Positions 1 to 9,225 of a stretch of DNA of 17,472 nt are shown one piece after another. Under the pieces are notes generated by a model. That model ran no database searches. It was given only the letters and a program-made list of their open reading frames with translations, and had not been told where the DNA came from. This stretch comes from Paramacrobiotus metropolitanus (Eukaryota; Tardigrada; Eutardigrada; Parachela; Macrobiotidae). The stretch is taken from NCBI RefSeq assembly GCF_019649055.1, contig NW_026570702.1, positions 1 through 17,472 on the forward strand, read 5' to 3'. The position numbers and the translations under genes were made by a program. Position 1 is the stretch's first letter. Each line of letters starts with the position of its first letter.

Positions 1-1220
1 TGAAGATGTTCACTGACAGAGCCAGAAATCTTCAAAATTTACGTGAACACATTTAATTTTTGCAAAGAGGGCTTATCTTTTGCGTGTGTTTTGTACCGTC
101 GTACTTGTACATTGTACATAACGGCAGTATGCGAAATAGCGTGAACCGTTTATTCGCGTAGACTTGACCCCGAAGAGGCGTCAAAAACATGAGAACTCCA
201 ACACATCCAACCAACCCAAAAAGTTACCACGAGAATTGAGTTAAGCAAACTTAAGGAAGATATTTTACATTGTTTTGGTATGCAAATCGCAAGCACGAAC
301 TATTATTACGGATCCCGTTAAAACGGCAACTTTAGCGCGAAGCCAGCGAACGGTTTTTAATAAAACCAGCCAGAAATTTCAGTAAAAACTGCATTAATTA
401 CTAAAAACAAGCTAACATTACTGGTATAAACAACATTTAATTTTTAACTGTAATCAAAGTAAGGGCAAACGCAGGGCTGATATCAACTTAGTGTTATGTG
501 GTTTAAGATAAACTTACCCGCGGAACGCGAACTAGCGCTCACTATACTGCAAGCATGTTTAGATATTTGTAAAAAAACCGAGTGGTTAAAAGTTAATAAA
601 AGGTAATCGTTATTCGTCTACCCGTTAAGTAAATTGACCACTAATCCCCGAGATGGCGTTTAGAAGGCCAACGTGCCAGAAGGGCGGACGGGTAGTTAAT
701 CGAGATAAGAGCCAGCGAAGAAAACAAGCTGCAGTTGTAAGTAAAATGACGAAATGCAAAAACAGAAGCGAACATTTATGCAGTTATAGTAAACGAGTAA
801 ATTGTCCACAAACTGTTGAGCCACAGTTTTGAAATTTTGAGCATGTTCTGACTACAACGTAATTAGGATCGAATGCTTTAAAATCTCCCTATTTAACTGC
901 TGCTGCCATTTTAAATGCCATCGTGCCTACTGAGTACTAGTGGTAGCCCTTCGCTCCGATTTTCTGTTCCGCGACACATTTAAGCTGTTATAAGAGCACT
1001 CTTATTTCAGGCAGCGCTGCTGCTAACAATTGAATTAATTTTATAATTATATTGCCGCCTGTAAGTAAGGCCAATACGACTTCCGGCACGATAGCATCGT
1101 TGTAATCGGCATCTAAAACCGAACTAAAGCTTTACAACATTTTAATGAAAGAACAGCCAGAAGCTGGATAATTCCAAGAAAGAGGGGAGTATTGGGAATT
1201 TTTAAACACAAGTTCTCATC

Positions 1221-1294
1221 TACGTGAACACAGGCACCTTTACGTGAACACACTTTGCGTTACGTGAACACAAGTTTGCAGGCCCTGTGTTCAC
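1221..1294 (+). repeat. TACGTGAACACA triplet, 20-bp spacing, plus inverted half
   Basis: The 12-mer TACGTGAACACA is repeated exactly at 1221, 1241 and 1261, so the period is 20 bp, about two helical turns. The 8-bp spacers differ between copies. An inverted partial copy (TGTGTTCAC) lies at 1286-1294 and a fourth direct copy at 40-51. Conserved boxes with unconserved spacers look more like protein-binding sites than a microsatellite. The core TACGTG is a known type of bHLH-PAS site, but binding here is only inferred. It could also be a subterminal array of an unrecognised transposon. Confidence 0.6.
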
Positions 1295-1347
1295 ATCGCA
1301 AGTAATCACGTCAAACGGAGAATTTCACGTCGCTCAGCTCTTCACTG

Positions 1348-1410
1348 CCTGGGGAATCATCAGATGCATTAAAGAGACGTTGACTTTTATGCAGCTGTTG
1401 ATTCCCCAGG
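1348..1410. ncRNA. Hairpin with 22-bp arms, pre-miRNA-like
   Basis: Arms 1348-1369 and 1389-1410 pair at 20 of 22 positions around a 19-nt loop (1370-1388). The outer 12 bp (cctggggaatca) are perfect, and the two mismatches lie in the inner half. The 63-nt size, 22-nt arms and internal mismatches match animal miRNA precursors. I do not recognise either arm as a known miRNA, and pairing below the stem base is weak. A small fold-back MITE or a DNA cruciform are alternatives. Either strand could be the transcribed one. Confidence 0.35.
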
Positions 1411-1575
1411 CTGGGTCGCGGCCTTCACGCGGTGTCGATACAGCAGGAATGGACGGCCTTTAAAATTAAAATAGTGGTAGAATTAGCGACGAGGCAGTCT
1501 GGCACCAAGGTTTATAAACCGCACGGCAACGGAGAACTCCTGAGTCCCGAATAATCGCGGCTCAAGCGAAAAGAC

Positions 1576-1578
1576 TAA
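1576..1578. repeat. Harbinger target-site duplication TAA (left)
   Basis: TAA at 1576-1578 is repeated at 6224-6226, immediately outside the two inverted repeats. A 3-bp TAA/TTA duplication is the known signature of PIF/Harbinger insertion. Confidence 0.9.
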
Positions 1579-1622
1579 GGCCTGGTCTCATATCTATAGC
1601 GTATCGCGCTACGGTACAGTAC
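1579..1622 (+). repeat. Harbinger left terminal inverted repeat
   Basis: The first 23 bp match the right end exactly, and 16 of the next 21 positions also match, giving an imperfect repeat of about 44 bp. A near-perfect palindrome (gctacggtac, one spacer base, gtaccgtagc) begins inside it at 1608 and runs to 1628. The right end does not conserve the palindrome's second arm. Confidence 0.9.
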
Positions 1623-1628
1623 CGTAGC

Positions 1629-2735
1629 TAGTTTCGTTACAGTACAGAAATGGGACATTCTTTCGTGCGCGTCACCAAGATACAGTACAGGCTATGCACA
1701 TCGAAACTGGGCTCGCTATCGGTTTCCTGTATCGAATCTCTAGCTTTGGCGCCGTATCGCTGTACTTGCGTCTCATCGCTTCGATCGCGTCTTGCCGCGC
1801 ATAACGTTTTCTGTACGAGCACCTTTCAGTTCGTCAGTTCTCGCTTTTTATCGTAGAAGTTCGAGACAAATCTTTTAAAGTTATTTTTTGTTGGTTGAAA
1901 GTGGCCTAATTTAGGTATTAATTAAAGTATAAATTTGCAAAGATACATTTTTGCAGTGTCAGTTTTGGCCTTTGCGATCGCTTTTGGAAGCAGGTGGTTT
2001 TGCCTTGCGACTTGAGAACTGCAGTAATTAAAGTCTATCTAGTGATTGCAGCTCTTTAAAGTCTATCTAGTGATTGCAGCTCTTGCTGTCATTTTTGCAT
2101 CCAGCATCCCTTCATTATTTCTTGTAACTGTGGAATATTGCTGGTTATTAATAGTGACAATTTCTGAGGATCACCCTTCGATCGAGCAGGTATATTAAAT
2201 TATCGCGCTGTTGCTAGCTTATGTACTTTTAGTATCGTATGGTCGAATGGCGACCTGCAGACAACTTACCATTAACATGATAAGTATTCGCAACTGTTTC
2301 ACTGTAGCTGTCAGTGTGAGTTGACCATGCTCCAATTCAATTTTGATTAGTTCTTTTCTAACTGCTTACAAAACTTTTCCGCTTTGTAAAACGGTGTCTG
2401 CTTCAATTGATATTTTTTACACTGCAAGCCCGAATGTCTTGCCAGGTAATGGATGGATAAAAATCATAAAAGAGCTGCAGGTTTATCATAATCCACAAAA
2501 GAAATCAGTTTTTCTTCGCAGACCGCGGTTATCTGTGGATGGACAGCTGAAGTTCTTCGTCAATTTACCCTAGCTTTTACAGCCTTTATGAGCAAAAGTA
2601 AGTACCACTGGTCATAATAAGCAGTATTATAACGATTTACAAACATTTACAAAAAGAAGCACATACAATAATCCAAATTTCTTGATTCTCGTGTTTTTTT
2701 CTGCTCCATATATTATCTGACCAGTTACCGCGACG
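1629..2735. other. Harbinger left subterminal non-coding region
   Basis: About 1.1 kb lies between the left terminus and the first exon of the DNA-binding gene. Two open frames, near 1650-1856 and 2343-2573, show no domain and no splice context that would extend them, so I treat them as chance. A 28-bp tandem duplication is at 2029-2084. The promoter of the + strand gene should lie here, but no convincing core motif was identified. Confidence 0.5.
2029..2084. repeat. 28-bp perfect tandem duplication
   Basis: The unit beginning TAAAGTCTATCTAG occurs at 2029-2056 and again directly at 2057-2084 without a difference. Perfect identity suggests a recent slippage or repair duplication inside the Harbinger element. 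Confidence 0.9.
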
Positions 2736-3800
2736 ATGTCTCGTGCTCCCAAATCCGCTCCCCTGTCTCCCAAAAAAATGAAGTGAGTTGTGTTTAAAGC
2801 CTATGTTGCACTTTTTTTCTCTAACCGATGGCTGCAGATGTGCCCTCCCGGTGACAGCTATGTATGATCGGTTTCTCCACAGGTGGCTGGTAGCTACTCG
2901 CATCGACCGCGAAGATGAATTCAGACGCTGTACCAGTCAGGCAAAGTTTTGGGCAAAAGTTCTTCAGGAAATGCAAAGCGTGTTTAAAGATGCCCTGGGC
3001 AATCGCACCAGCGAAAACCTGAAGATCTCGTACGAAAATGCTTGGAAAAAATATAAGGTAAATTACTTTTCTGAAAATTTTCTCTTCTGTCTTCTGGCTT
3101 GTAAGCGTAATTATGTCTAATTATTTATTATTTTTCACACATGCCACCAGTAAGTGAACTTTTAACAGAAAATTTTAAAAGCTGAACAATAATTTGTGCG
3201 TTGTCTGAGATTACTTGCAGGCCGAGAAAAAACGGAAAAATGTCACCGGAGAAAGCGGCGAAGTGAAATACCATTTATTTGAACTCTTTGACAAGACATA
3301 CGGCGACCGGGATGATATCGCTTTTGCCAGTAACTCAGTAGCGTTGGGAAGCGGTTCCGCAAGTAATGTTCTGGAAGATATCGGTCGCGAGGACGGTGAA
3401 ATTAATTTAAGGTGAACAAATACATATTATAATGATATTATCATGTACTGAGATACCGCCTTTGTGATCTTTAAACCTACATGGTAAAACCAAAATTATT
3501 GGATTATGCTAATTTAGTGACGACGATACGCCGGCGGAATATTCTGTTGGATCCCCAGCTGGAAGTGCGGAAAAGCCTAAGAAGGCTAAGAAAAGTGAAA
3601 AGCGAAGCGCGGCTGGCGAGACTGTTAAACTCATGACACGATCCGTAGCCATCATGGATGACATGCGAACGTCCTTGACTGAGATGGTCAAGCTTGAGAG
3701 AATGAAGGTTGAAATTGCGAAGCTGAAGTTTGAGCGCCAGTATAATGTCCAGGTTGAGCTGGGAGTGGAGGAAGTTGTGCAGGCTTTAGAGGAAGAGTGA
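2736..3800 (+). CDS. Harbinger MADF/Myb-like DNA-binding protein, four exons
   Basis: Partner protein of the Harbinger transposase. In this superfamily the Myb/SANT- or MADF-like protein binds DNA and helps bring the transposase to the nucleus and the element ends. Exons: 2736-2782 (ATG, then a basic MSRAPKSAPL start), 2883-3057, 3221-3411 and 3518-3800 (TGA). Donors are GTGAGT, GTAAAT and GTGAAC; acceptors are CCACAG, TTGCAG and TTTAG. All junctions keep frame, giving about 231 aa. An alternative acceptor at 2837 also keeps frame and gives 246 aa. The domain spans roughly residues 17-76, with KWLVATRIDREDEF, then FWAKVLQEM and ending AWKKYK, the spacing of a MADF/trihelix fold. A KKRKNVTGE linker, a K-rich stretch (KKAKKSEKR) and a charged C-terminal helix (LKFERQYN to EALEEE-like end) follow. 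No lesion is visible. Confidence 0.85.
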
Positions 3801-4532
3801 AATTTAAGAAAGATGTAGCGAAACCGGACTTTAACGTTGTGAAATTACTGTGGTTAAAGTATGTGGAACGGTGAAATTCTGGTGTAATTATTTTTGTTGT
3901 ACTCTGGTAGTTACTGAAAACTGAAAACCCCGCTTTATGAATAATGAGGCTTAATGATGATGCAAATTATAATTTTAATTTATGCACTTAATAACACTGA
4001 AAGTTTTCATAAATTCACACAAACGGCGGAGTGCGGCAACTATTAAGCTGCTTAAATTGATATTCGGACACATTAATTTTTAAGCACGGAGAACCGCCAA
4101 AGAGTAGTAGCACGCAAATGCGACAAAAAATAACCATCTAACATAACCTAACCGTAAGCCGTACTGTCACTCAATCCGAATGCCGACAGGAAATGTCGAA
4201 ATGTGACGGAATTCCATGATGAGAAAGCATGCAATGAATTTATATCTTACACAGACTGAAGGAGACCATGAAAAAGAGCGCCGCTTCAACCGTAAGTAGA
4301 CCTATAAAAAAGGAAGAATTAATTACGTTTCGAGCTGCAAACTTGAGAAGGGCAGAAATATTGTCCGCTTCGGAGACAAACTACTAGTATGTACGAATAT
4401 CAGTTTTTTTAAAAAAAAATAAAAAATAAACCGAGGCATACGTTGGTGTAGAAAAATATTTTTACAGGCATTTCAATAAGATTTCATCAATACACTACAA
4501 TTTATAAAACAAATACTGCGCTCACCGATTTA
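3801..4532. other. Non-coding spacer between convergent Harbinger genes
   Basis: AT-rich spacer where the two transposon genes converge. It should contain both 3' UTRs. A/T runs near 4410-4430 and AATAAA near 4427 could serve the + strand transcript. No gene is seen. Confidence 0.5.
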
Positions 4533-5798
4533 TTATCCCTGCGAATCTGGCAGCATTCGCGCTACGAGTGCGTTTTTGAAGTCACCCAACGTTCCTTCGT
4601 CAACACCATCGTAGTCATCCAGATAAAAGTCTTCAAGATCGTTGTCTATATCCGACGTAAATTCGCCCGCGGACTGGATGTCCAAATTATGAAGAAGACA
4701 GCAAACTATAATAATGTGCTTAATGGTGCACATGTCGTCATAATCCAAATAATTCAAAATTTTAAATCGCCTTTTCAAAACCCCGAACGCTCTTTCAACA
4801 ACTTTTCGCAGACTTGACTGAATTTCGTTGAATTCTTCCTGTTTAGCGGATAGGCGGCCGTTCTCTCTGAACGGTGTTAGTACTTTTCGCGTCGCACGGT
4901 AACCACCATCACCTACAAATTACAGGTACTTGTAAAGCAAACACCTCGTACTCACATACATGCAAGTGCTTACACACAAAGTAATAATTATACGTAGTTG
5001 TTAGCATATACGCTTACCCAGAATCATCCAGTTCTCTGGAATTAAGGCTTCCAGTCCCGAATTATCGAAAACATTCTGATCGTGCACTCGTCCAGGAGCT
5101 CCAACGTACAGATGGATAAATTCCAGTGAAGAATTTACGCAAGCCTGTACATTTAAAGACAGTTCTCCTTTTCTATTCACATAACTTTCTGGGCGAAAGT
5201 GCGGCGCCATTAATGTGTGTTCCATCCACTGCTCCCAGTATTTTGGGCATCCACTGAGCACCATAAAAGCAGTCCTTTTCTTCAAACTCACGAGCCGAGC
5301 GTATCATGCCTCCTTCATCGGGAAAGTTAATCAGCGACCAGTACTCATTCTTCATTGCATTCAAAAATATCCGAAAAGCACGACTAGCAGTGGAACGGGA
5401 TAAACCATGGAGTTCACACTGAGACCGTACCGACGATCCATGTGCTAGCATATGAATGCAGGCAGCTATTTTGCACTCTGTTGCATAAGGTTTTCTCGTC
5501 GTACTCCGTTCAAAATAAGGCCGTAATTTTTCCACAATTTCACGAAACACATCCGGATTAATGTGGTACGTCTCCAAGAACAATCGCCCTGGATAACGGT
5601 TGTAGAGATTCTGTGCAGCAGAACGAATTTCTCGTCGATTAACATTTTCATTATCCCCGCGAGACAGAAGTCCCTTTCTGCACTCAAGTCTTTTAAACCC
5701 CCAAATAAGTTCTGAATCACACTACAAACCCGGACATGCATACGGCGCCCACAGTGTTTGTAGTGCTTACTTCTGTCATCCGGAAGAAATGCAATCAT
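4533..5798 (-). pseudogene. Harbinger (HARBI1-like) DDE transposase, frameshifted
   Basis: Catalyses excision and integration of the element. Model: exon 1 5771-5798 (ATG, MIAFLPDDR), intron 5712-5770, exon 2 5018-5711, intron 4913-5017 (donor GTAAGC, acceptor TTTGTAG), exon 3 4533-4912 ending TAA. A helix-turn-helix lies at about residues 89-125 (CKIAACIHMLAHGSSV to STASRAF). Catalytic residues are D172 in GAVDGTHI, D242 in ILGDGGY (codon split by the second intron) and E280 in VVERAFGVLKRRF, a normal D-to-E spacing. Other hallmarks are YVNRKGELSLNVQ and VCCLLHN. Coding length is 1102 nt, one base over a multiple of three: the frame breaks at 5210-5211, just after DGTHI, by a +1 insertion or a -2 deletion. 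Everything else is open, to about 366 aa. Exon 1 is the least certain part. As read here, the copy cannot make active transposase. Confidence 0.85.
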
Positions 5799-6179
5799 GC
5801 TCCATGTTAAAAATATTTCCATAAACACGAAAGAAAATGAAACCTCATTACAGTGATTACACGAAAAAGAGTTTTTATAAAATTTTTATAACAGAGATAC
5901 CAGGAAGCCAACCCTCTGAGGTGGCTTCGCGTACAAATATCGTTTTCTTTGTTTTCGACGGTATGCGATAAAAGGCGCGTTACCCCGCTTGATATGAAGA
6001 AACGCAGGGTTAGTACAGGATACGGATACGGTGCGCGAAGCATCGTATCTACCCGTTGCGAATATGGACGCTCTGGGATACGCTGCGTACCTCTGTCCCG
6101 AATCTTTTCAAGGGTAACCAGGTACGCGAATCGAAAACCGGCATACCGTATCCCGTATCTGCTGTTTTGAGACGGTGGT
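5799..6179. other. Harbinger right subterminal region
   Basis: Non-coding DNA between the transposase start and the right terminus. It is rich in related words such as GGATACGGATACGG (about 6020), CGTATCC and GGTACGCG, some repeated in opposite orientation. These may be transposase-binding subterminal repeats, and the transposase promoter should also be here. Open frames through this part show no recognisable domain. Confidence 0.5.
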
Positions 6180-6223
6180 GTACTGTACGGAAGCTAGATT
6201 CGCTATAGATATGAGACCAGGCC
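6180..6223 (-). repeat. Harbinger right terminal inverted repeat
   Basis: Reverse complement of the left terminus, perfect over 6201-6223 and imperfect inward to about 6180. It is followed directly by the second TAA at 6224-6226. Confidence 0.9.
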
Positions 6224-6226
6224 TAA
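6224..6226. repeat. Harbinger target-site duplication TAA (right)
   Basis: Second copy of the TAA flanking the element; see 1576-1578. Confidence 0.9.
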
Positions 6227-6634
6227 AAACTGCAGATGGGCGTAGTGCTGCAGTGGACGCTGCTGGGATGGCGCATAAATCAAAGTGAGACGGATCAACG
6301 ATCGGCAGACGGGAGAAAGAAAGAAATTTGTACAAATGAAAAATACTACTGGAAGCACTCCGTGGTTCCTTCCATATGATTTCCAACCGAACAACTCACG
6401 ACGATCATCGAACCAGAGTTACCAGATACCAGAGAGAGAGAGAAAGCAGCGTTCATCCGAACGTTATGAAGCGGCGGTTGTCATACGGCCGGCAGCCAGA
6501 AAACATTTCCGATCTAGAAACACCCGGGCGGTCGATATGGCGACAGAATCCTCGCGCCTAGCGGAAATGCGTGTGCTAAACTGCTAATAGATTTCTTTCT
6601 TTCAGGGCCAAGAAATCATTTTTATGAAGTACTA
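6227..6634. other. Spacer without gene
   Basis: No supported gene. A short GA microsatellite (gagagagagaga, about 6432-6445) is present. Open frames of up to about 100 codons here have no domain or splice context and look like chance. Confidence 0.5.
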
Positions 6635-6796
6635 GTGAGTCGGCGAAGTCCGCCTGGGCAGGCGACCGGGCGCCGTAAAACGCATTTAATCAATGGAGCA
6701 GACAGAAATTCGTTAGACACACGCTCTGTCTAACTCTGTACTCTTGATTAAAAGCGGTGCCCGTTTTACGGTTTACGGCGCACTTCGCCGACTCAC
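6635..6796. mobile_element. MITE, 162 bp, fold-back
   Basis: Terminal inverted repeats begin GTGAGTCGGCGAAGT at 6635 and match the other end (complement ending at 6796) for 15 bp perfectly, then CGCC after one mismatch. Internal inverted segments continue the fold: TTTAATCAA near 6687 pairs with TTGATTAAA near 6745, and GTTAGACA with TGTCTAAC near 6714-6736. TA flanks both sides (6633-6634 and 6797-6798), which would fit a mariner-type target. If the ends are shifted by one base, ACT/ACT is a 3-bp alternative. It has no coding capacity, so a related autonomous element must have moved it. Confidence 0.8.
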
Positions 6797-6996
6797 TACT
6801 GATTGTTTATCGCCGCGAGATACAAGAAATCGCACGCTTTTCAGATCTACAGACAGTCAATCGCAGCAATACAGTAGACCAAGGATATTACGAGTACAAA
6901 TAAAACAAGGACCAAAAATCACTAAAGCTCACCAAAATCTGCTGCCAAAACATTCCTGGAAAATGGTTCGAGTGCACGGTCTCCCCATGACTTGTA

Positions 6997-7998
6997 TTAA
7001 ATAGGCAACGACGAGTTTATCACAGTGTCGCTTTCCTTCTTTTGAGTGCGACTTCGTGAAGTTCCGTGGTGTGCACGTTGTTTTGTACGTGCCGGGCGAA
7101 GACCCCGGGCGTTCTCCACGTTCTGATTTTTCTTCAAGTCAACGAGGTTGTTGAGCAGCTGCATGAAGCGCTGGAACACCGGACCGGCATGGTCGCTAAA
7201 AGCCCGCGCTGCTGCGGGCGCGATCTTGAGGCATTTGTTAATGTGCGACTCCAGAGCGAAGCGGCGCGCTTGCGGCGTGTCGCCGGTGATGTCCGTGCCC
7301 AGGAGGTCAACAGCGGCGTACCAGGCGCCGCGGCGGCCGTCCGATCGCGCCGGGTACTGGAAGGGATTCGTTTGAATGACGGCTTCCAGCCGTGCCACCA
7401 TTTCGGGTTTATCGTAACGGAAAAAGGCCTTGTTGTCCTTTTTTCCTGTGAAGATGCCACGCAAACAGGTTAATATTAATCCGGCCGTTTTTCCAATTAT
7501 GATAAGGTGAAATCAGAAATTAAAAACAGTTGTCCACGATTCGACCACAAATAACTTACTGATTTTCGTTCAATGCCATCAGCTGACACTCTACAGAATG
7601 TTTCGTTAATTGAAATTCTGATTTTTCATTTAATGGTAAACTTTTTTTTGGTTTCTCTCGTTTAACGTAACTTGCACGAATAACGTAACTTGCACGAATT
7701 TAAGTTTTTGTCGAAATATGGTTTGATTCTTGTGCTAGATCGAATGGGAAAAAGGCGAAAAAGCGATCAACGATTGGTAAAAAATATGTACCACATCGTG
7801 TAATATGATAAAAAAAATATGCGAAACCAGTCAAGCACTCACTTCGCGCGGAATCATCCTGAATGAGGAAATCGCCCATTGCAACGCCAGCATCTCCCGG
7901 CATTGGCATGTCGAATCCTTCCGTATCCGAAGTCCGACTACACTGCGCTGCATCGGCATCAGCTGATGATCCCGGCGGTATTTCGGATTCTTCCTCGT
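6997..7998 (-). CDS. Zinc-finger gene exons: second acidic segment and domain copy 2
   Basis: Exon 7843-7998 (donor GTGAGT) encodes an acidic stretch (DEEESEIPPG, SRTSDTEGFDMPMP) homologous to 16897-17046. Exon 6997-7445 (acceptor CTTCACAG) encodes the second copy of the conserved domain, from RYDKPEMVARLEAVI with NPFQY to AGPVFQRFMQLLNNLV, followed by a basic tail ending at TAA 6997. Unlike copy 1 it has no zinc finger after the domain; the tail diverges instead. The acidic exon's acceptor appears shifted: the TAG used in copy 1 is TATG here, so the next AG (CAG before 7998) is inferred, and it keeps frame. This pair could be the end of the long gene or the remnant of a separate paralogue. 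No clear polyadenylation signal was seen downstream. Confidence 0.65.
7446..7842 (-). other. Intron with 18-bp tandem duplication
   Basis: AT-rich intron between the second acidic exon and domain copy 2. It carries a perfect tandem duplication, TAACGTAACTTGCACGAA, at 7663-7680 and 7681-7698. Nothing else is recognised. Confidence 0.6.
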
Positions 7999-8183
7999 CT
8001 GTCCATAAAAATTCATCAGAATAAAAATATTGATTTAATTTTAAATATGTAGAAAAACTTCGATTTTCTAATATTTCGGTCACTTTGCTCATCGTCTTCT
8101 GCGATTCGTTGGTGAGCAGCTTATGAAAACGTTTAGACAAAGTAACCGGAACAAACAAAACTCAGAATAACTGACAAAATTAC

Positions 8184-9225
8184 CTTGCAAATCAACTGCG
8201 TCCGTCTCAACAGTTTCTTCAGACGACTTATGGAATGCACTAGTATGTCGCCGCAATTTGCCCTTGGTCCGATAGCCCACCCGGCACACATCGCACTTAT
8301 ACGGGAACTCTTCCCGCTGCTTCCCGTTCAGGTAGTCGTACGCCTTCTTCCGATTCTTCTCCTTCATTTCCGTGCTGTGCACCTGGCGCTTGTGGTAGTT
8401 CAGGTTGGAGACGGATTTGAAGCTCTTCCCGCACAGCTCACATGGGTGATTGAACTCGGTACTGTGCGACAGCATGTGTTTCCGCAAGGCGATGGGGTTC
8501 TTCTTAACCACACCGCACACCGTGCAGACACTGACGGCGGTGCTGTTGTGCATTTCGCGGAAGTGTCGGCCCAGAGTGTGCTACACGTCAAAGGTCTTGG
8601 GGCAGTTCGGATGCGGACAGATGAAGCCCGCGGCTTGTCGGTGCTGCACCGCGTGCTGACTCAGTTCTGTCCCGGTGGAGAACAGCTGGGCGCAGAACAG
8701 ACAGCGCAGAAAACGGTGGGACTAAAACAGCGCTACATGTACAAGCTTGTCCCGTAATTTCTATCGCTCTGTCAGAGAGGCAATTTCTCTCTATAGAATC
8801 GTTCCAGAAAACCTTTCGATACAATTTGTATGCTTTGCGGATAGCCTAGTGGTACCTCGCTCGGTGGAGGGTTCGATTCCCTCCATCGCCAGATTTTTTC
8901 CGAAGTTCTGTGCGAGCCGAGTTCTGGTCAGACATTGGTACAACTCGGCACTAACCTGATCGTGGTTCCGCAAACTTGGCTCCGATGCAAATTCTTTCTT
9001 GCACTCCCCGCACACGAATTTCGATGTCGGATCGTCTGGCTTCTCCGGATGTTTTGCCTTGATGTGCTGTTCCAAGGAATACACGCTAATAAACAGCCCG
9101 CAATCCGGACACTCCTGCCGCGGACGGTAGGCCTTCCGGTGCTCCGCCACATGGGCGATCAGCGCGGCCACCGTGGCGCACTTCTTCTGACACGCCGGAC
9201 ACGTGGTATCGCCGCTCTCTTTCAC
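8184..9225 (-). pseudogene. Zinc-finger gene exons carrying fingers 2-9, with internal TAG
   Basis: Exon 8956-9225 (acceptor AATACAG, donor GTTAGT, exactly 90 codons) has fingers 2 and 3 and most of finger 4. Exon 8184-8721 (acceptor GTTTTAG, donor GTAATT) supplies the last His of finger 4 (HDQ then SH) and fingers 5-9: CLFCAQLF, CPHPNCPKTF, CTVCGVV, CELCGKSF and CDVCRVGY. All keep both Cys and both His, with linkers other than TGEKP. Finger 6 reads FDV-stop-HTLGRH: TAG at 8583-8581 replaces a residue between the second Cys and the first His, normally a DNA-contact position. If real it would truncate the protein; a single change such as CAG or AAG to TAG would explain it. If the 8.72-8.96 kb intron is not removed, the frame runs into tRNA-like sequence. 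Confidence 0.8.
8837..8891 (+). repeat. tRNA-like fragment lacking the anticodon arm
   Basis: A good A box (TAGCCTAGTGG, 8842-8852) and B box (GGTTCGATTCC, 8870-8880) lie only about 17 bp apart, too close for a tRNA. The T arm is a perfect 5-bp stem (GGAGG/CCTCC, 8866-8884). The acceptor ends GCGGAT and ATCGCC pair at four of six positions, and the anticodon arm is missing. This is a tRNA pseudogene or a SINE head fragment in the intron between fingers 4 and 5, opposite to the gene. Read in reverse it gives the spurious peptide MEGIEPSTERGTTRLSAK. Confidence 0.65.

Larger units (their letters stand above)
1..1578. other. Gene-free left flank
   Basis: No ORF or exon pattern worth calling was found in this AT-rich stretch. 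It opens with a short hairpin (tgaagat at 1-7 against atcttca at 28-34). A 12-mer, TACGTGAACACA, occurs at 40 and three more times from 1221, and a strong hairpin lies at 1348-1410; both are described separately. The rest appears to be ordinary intergenic or old repeat sequence. Confidence 0.5.
1579..6223. mobile_element. PIF/Harbinger DNA transposon, complete, 4645 bp
   Basis: The ends are perfect 23-bp inverted repeats that start GGCCTGGTCTC (1579-1601 and 6201-6223), flanked by TAA on both sides. Inside are the two genes this superfamily always carries: a MADF/Myb-like DNA-binding protein (2736-3800, +) and a DDE transposase (4533-5798, -), arranged convergently so that each promoter faces a terminus. 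The DNA-binding gene is open throughout; the transposase has one frameshift. Identical termini and target duplication suggest a fairly recent insertion. Subterminal DNA is rich in short repeats such as ACAGTACAG (about 1616, 1638, 1682) and GTATC/GATAC words (5990-6160), which are candidate transposase-binding sites. Confidence 0.95.

Noticed and set aside
1650-1856. Overlapping short open frames on both strands near the Harbinger left end
   Set aside because: Lie in subterminal repeat sequence, no domain and no splice link to the element's genes.
7066-7473. 135-codon + strand frame and the 108-codon - strand frame at 7134-7460
   Set aside because: Both are shadows of domain copy 2, which is supported by homology to 16334-16839.
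8185-8757. 190-codon open frame on the + strand
   Set aside because: Shadow of the zinc-finger exons on the other strand, which have clear finger motifs and splice sites.
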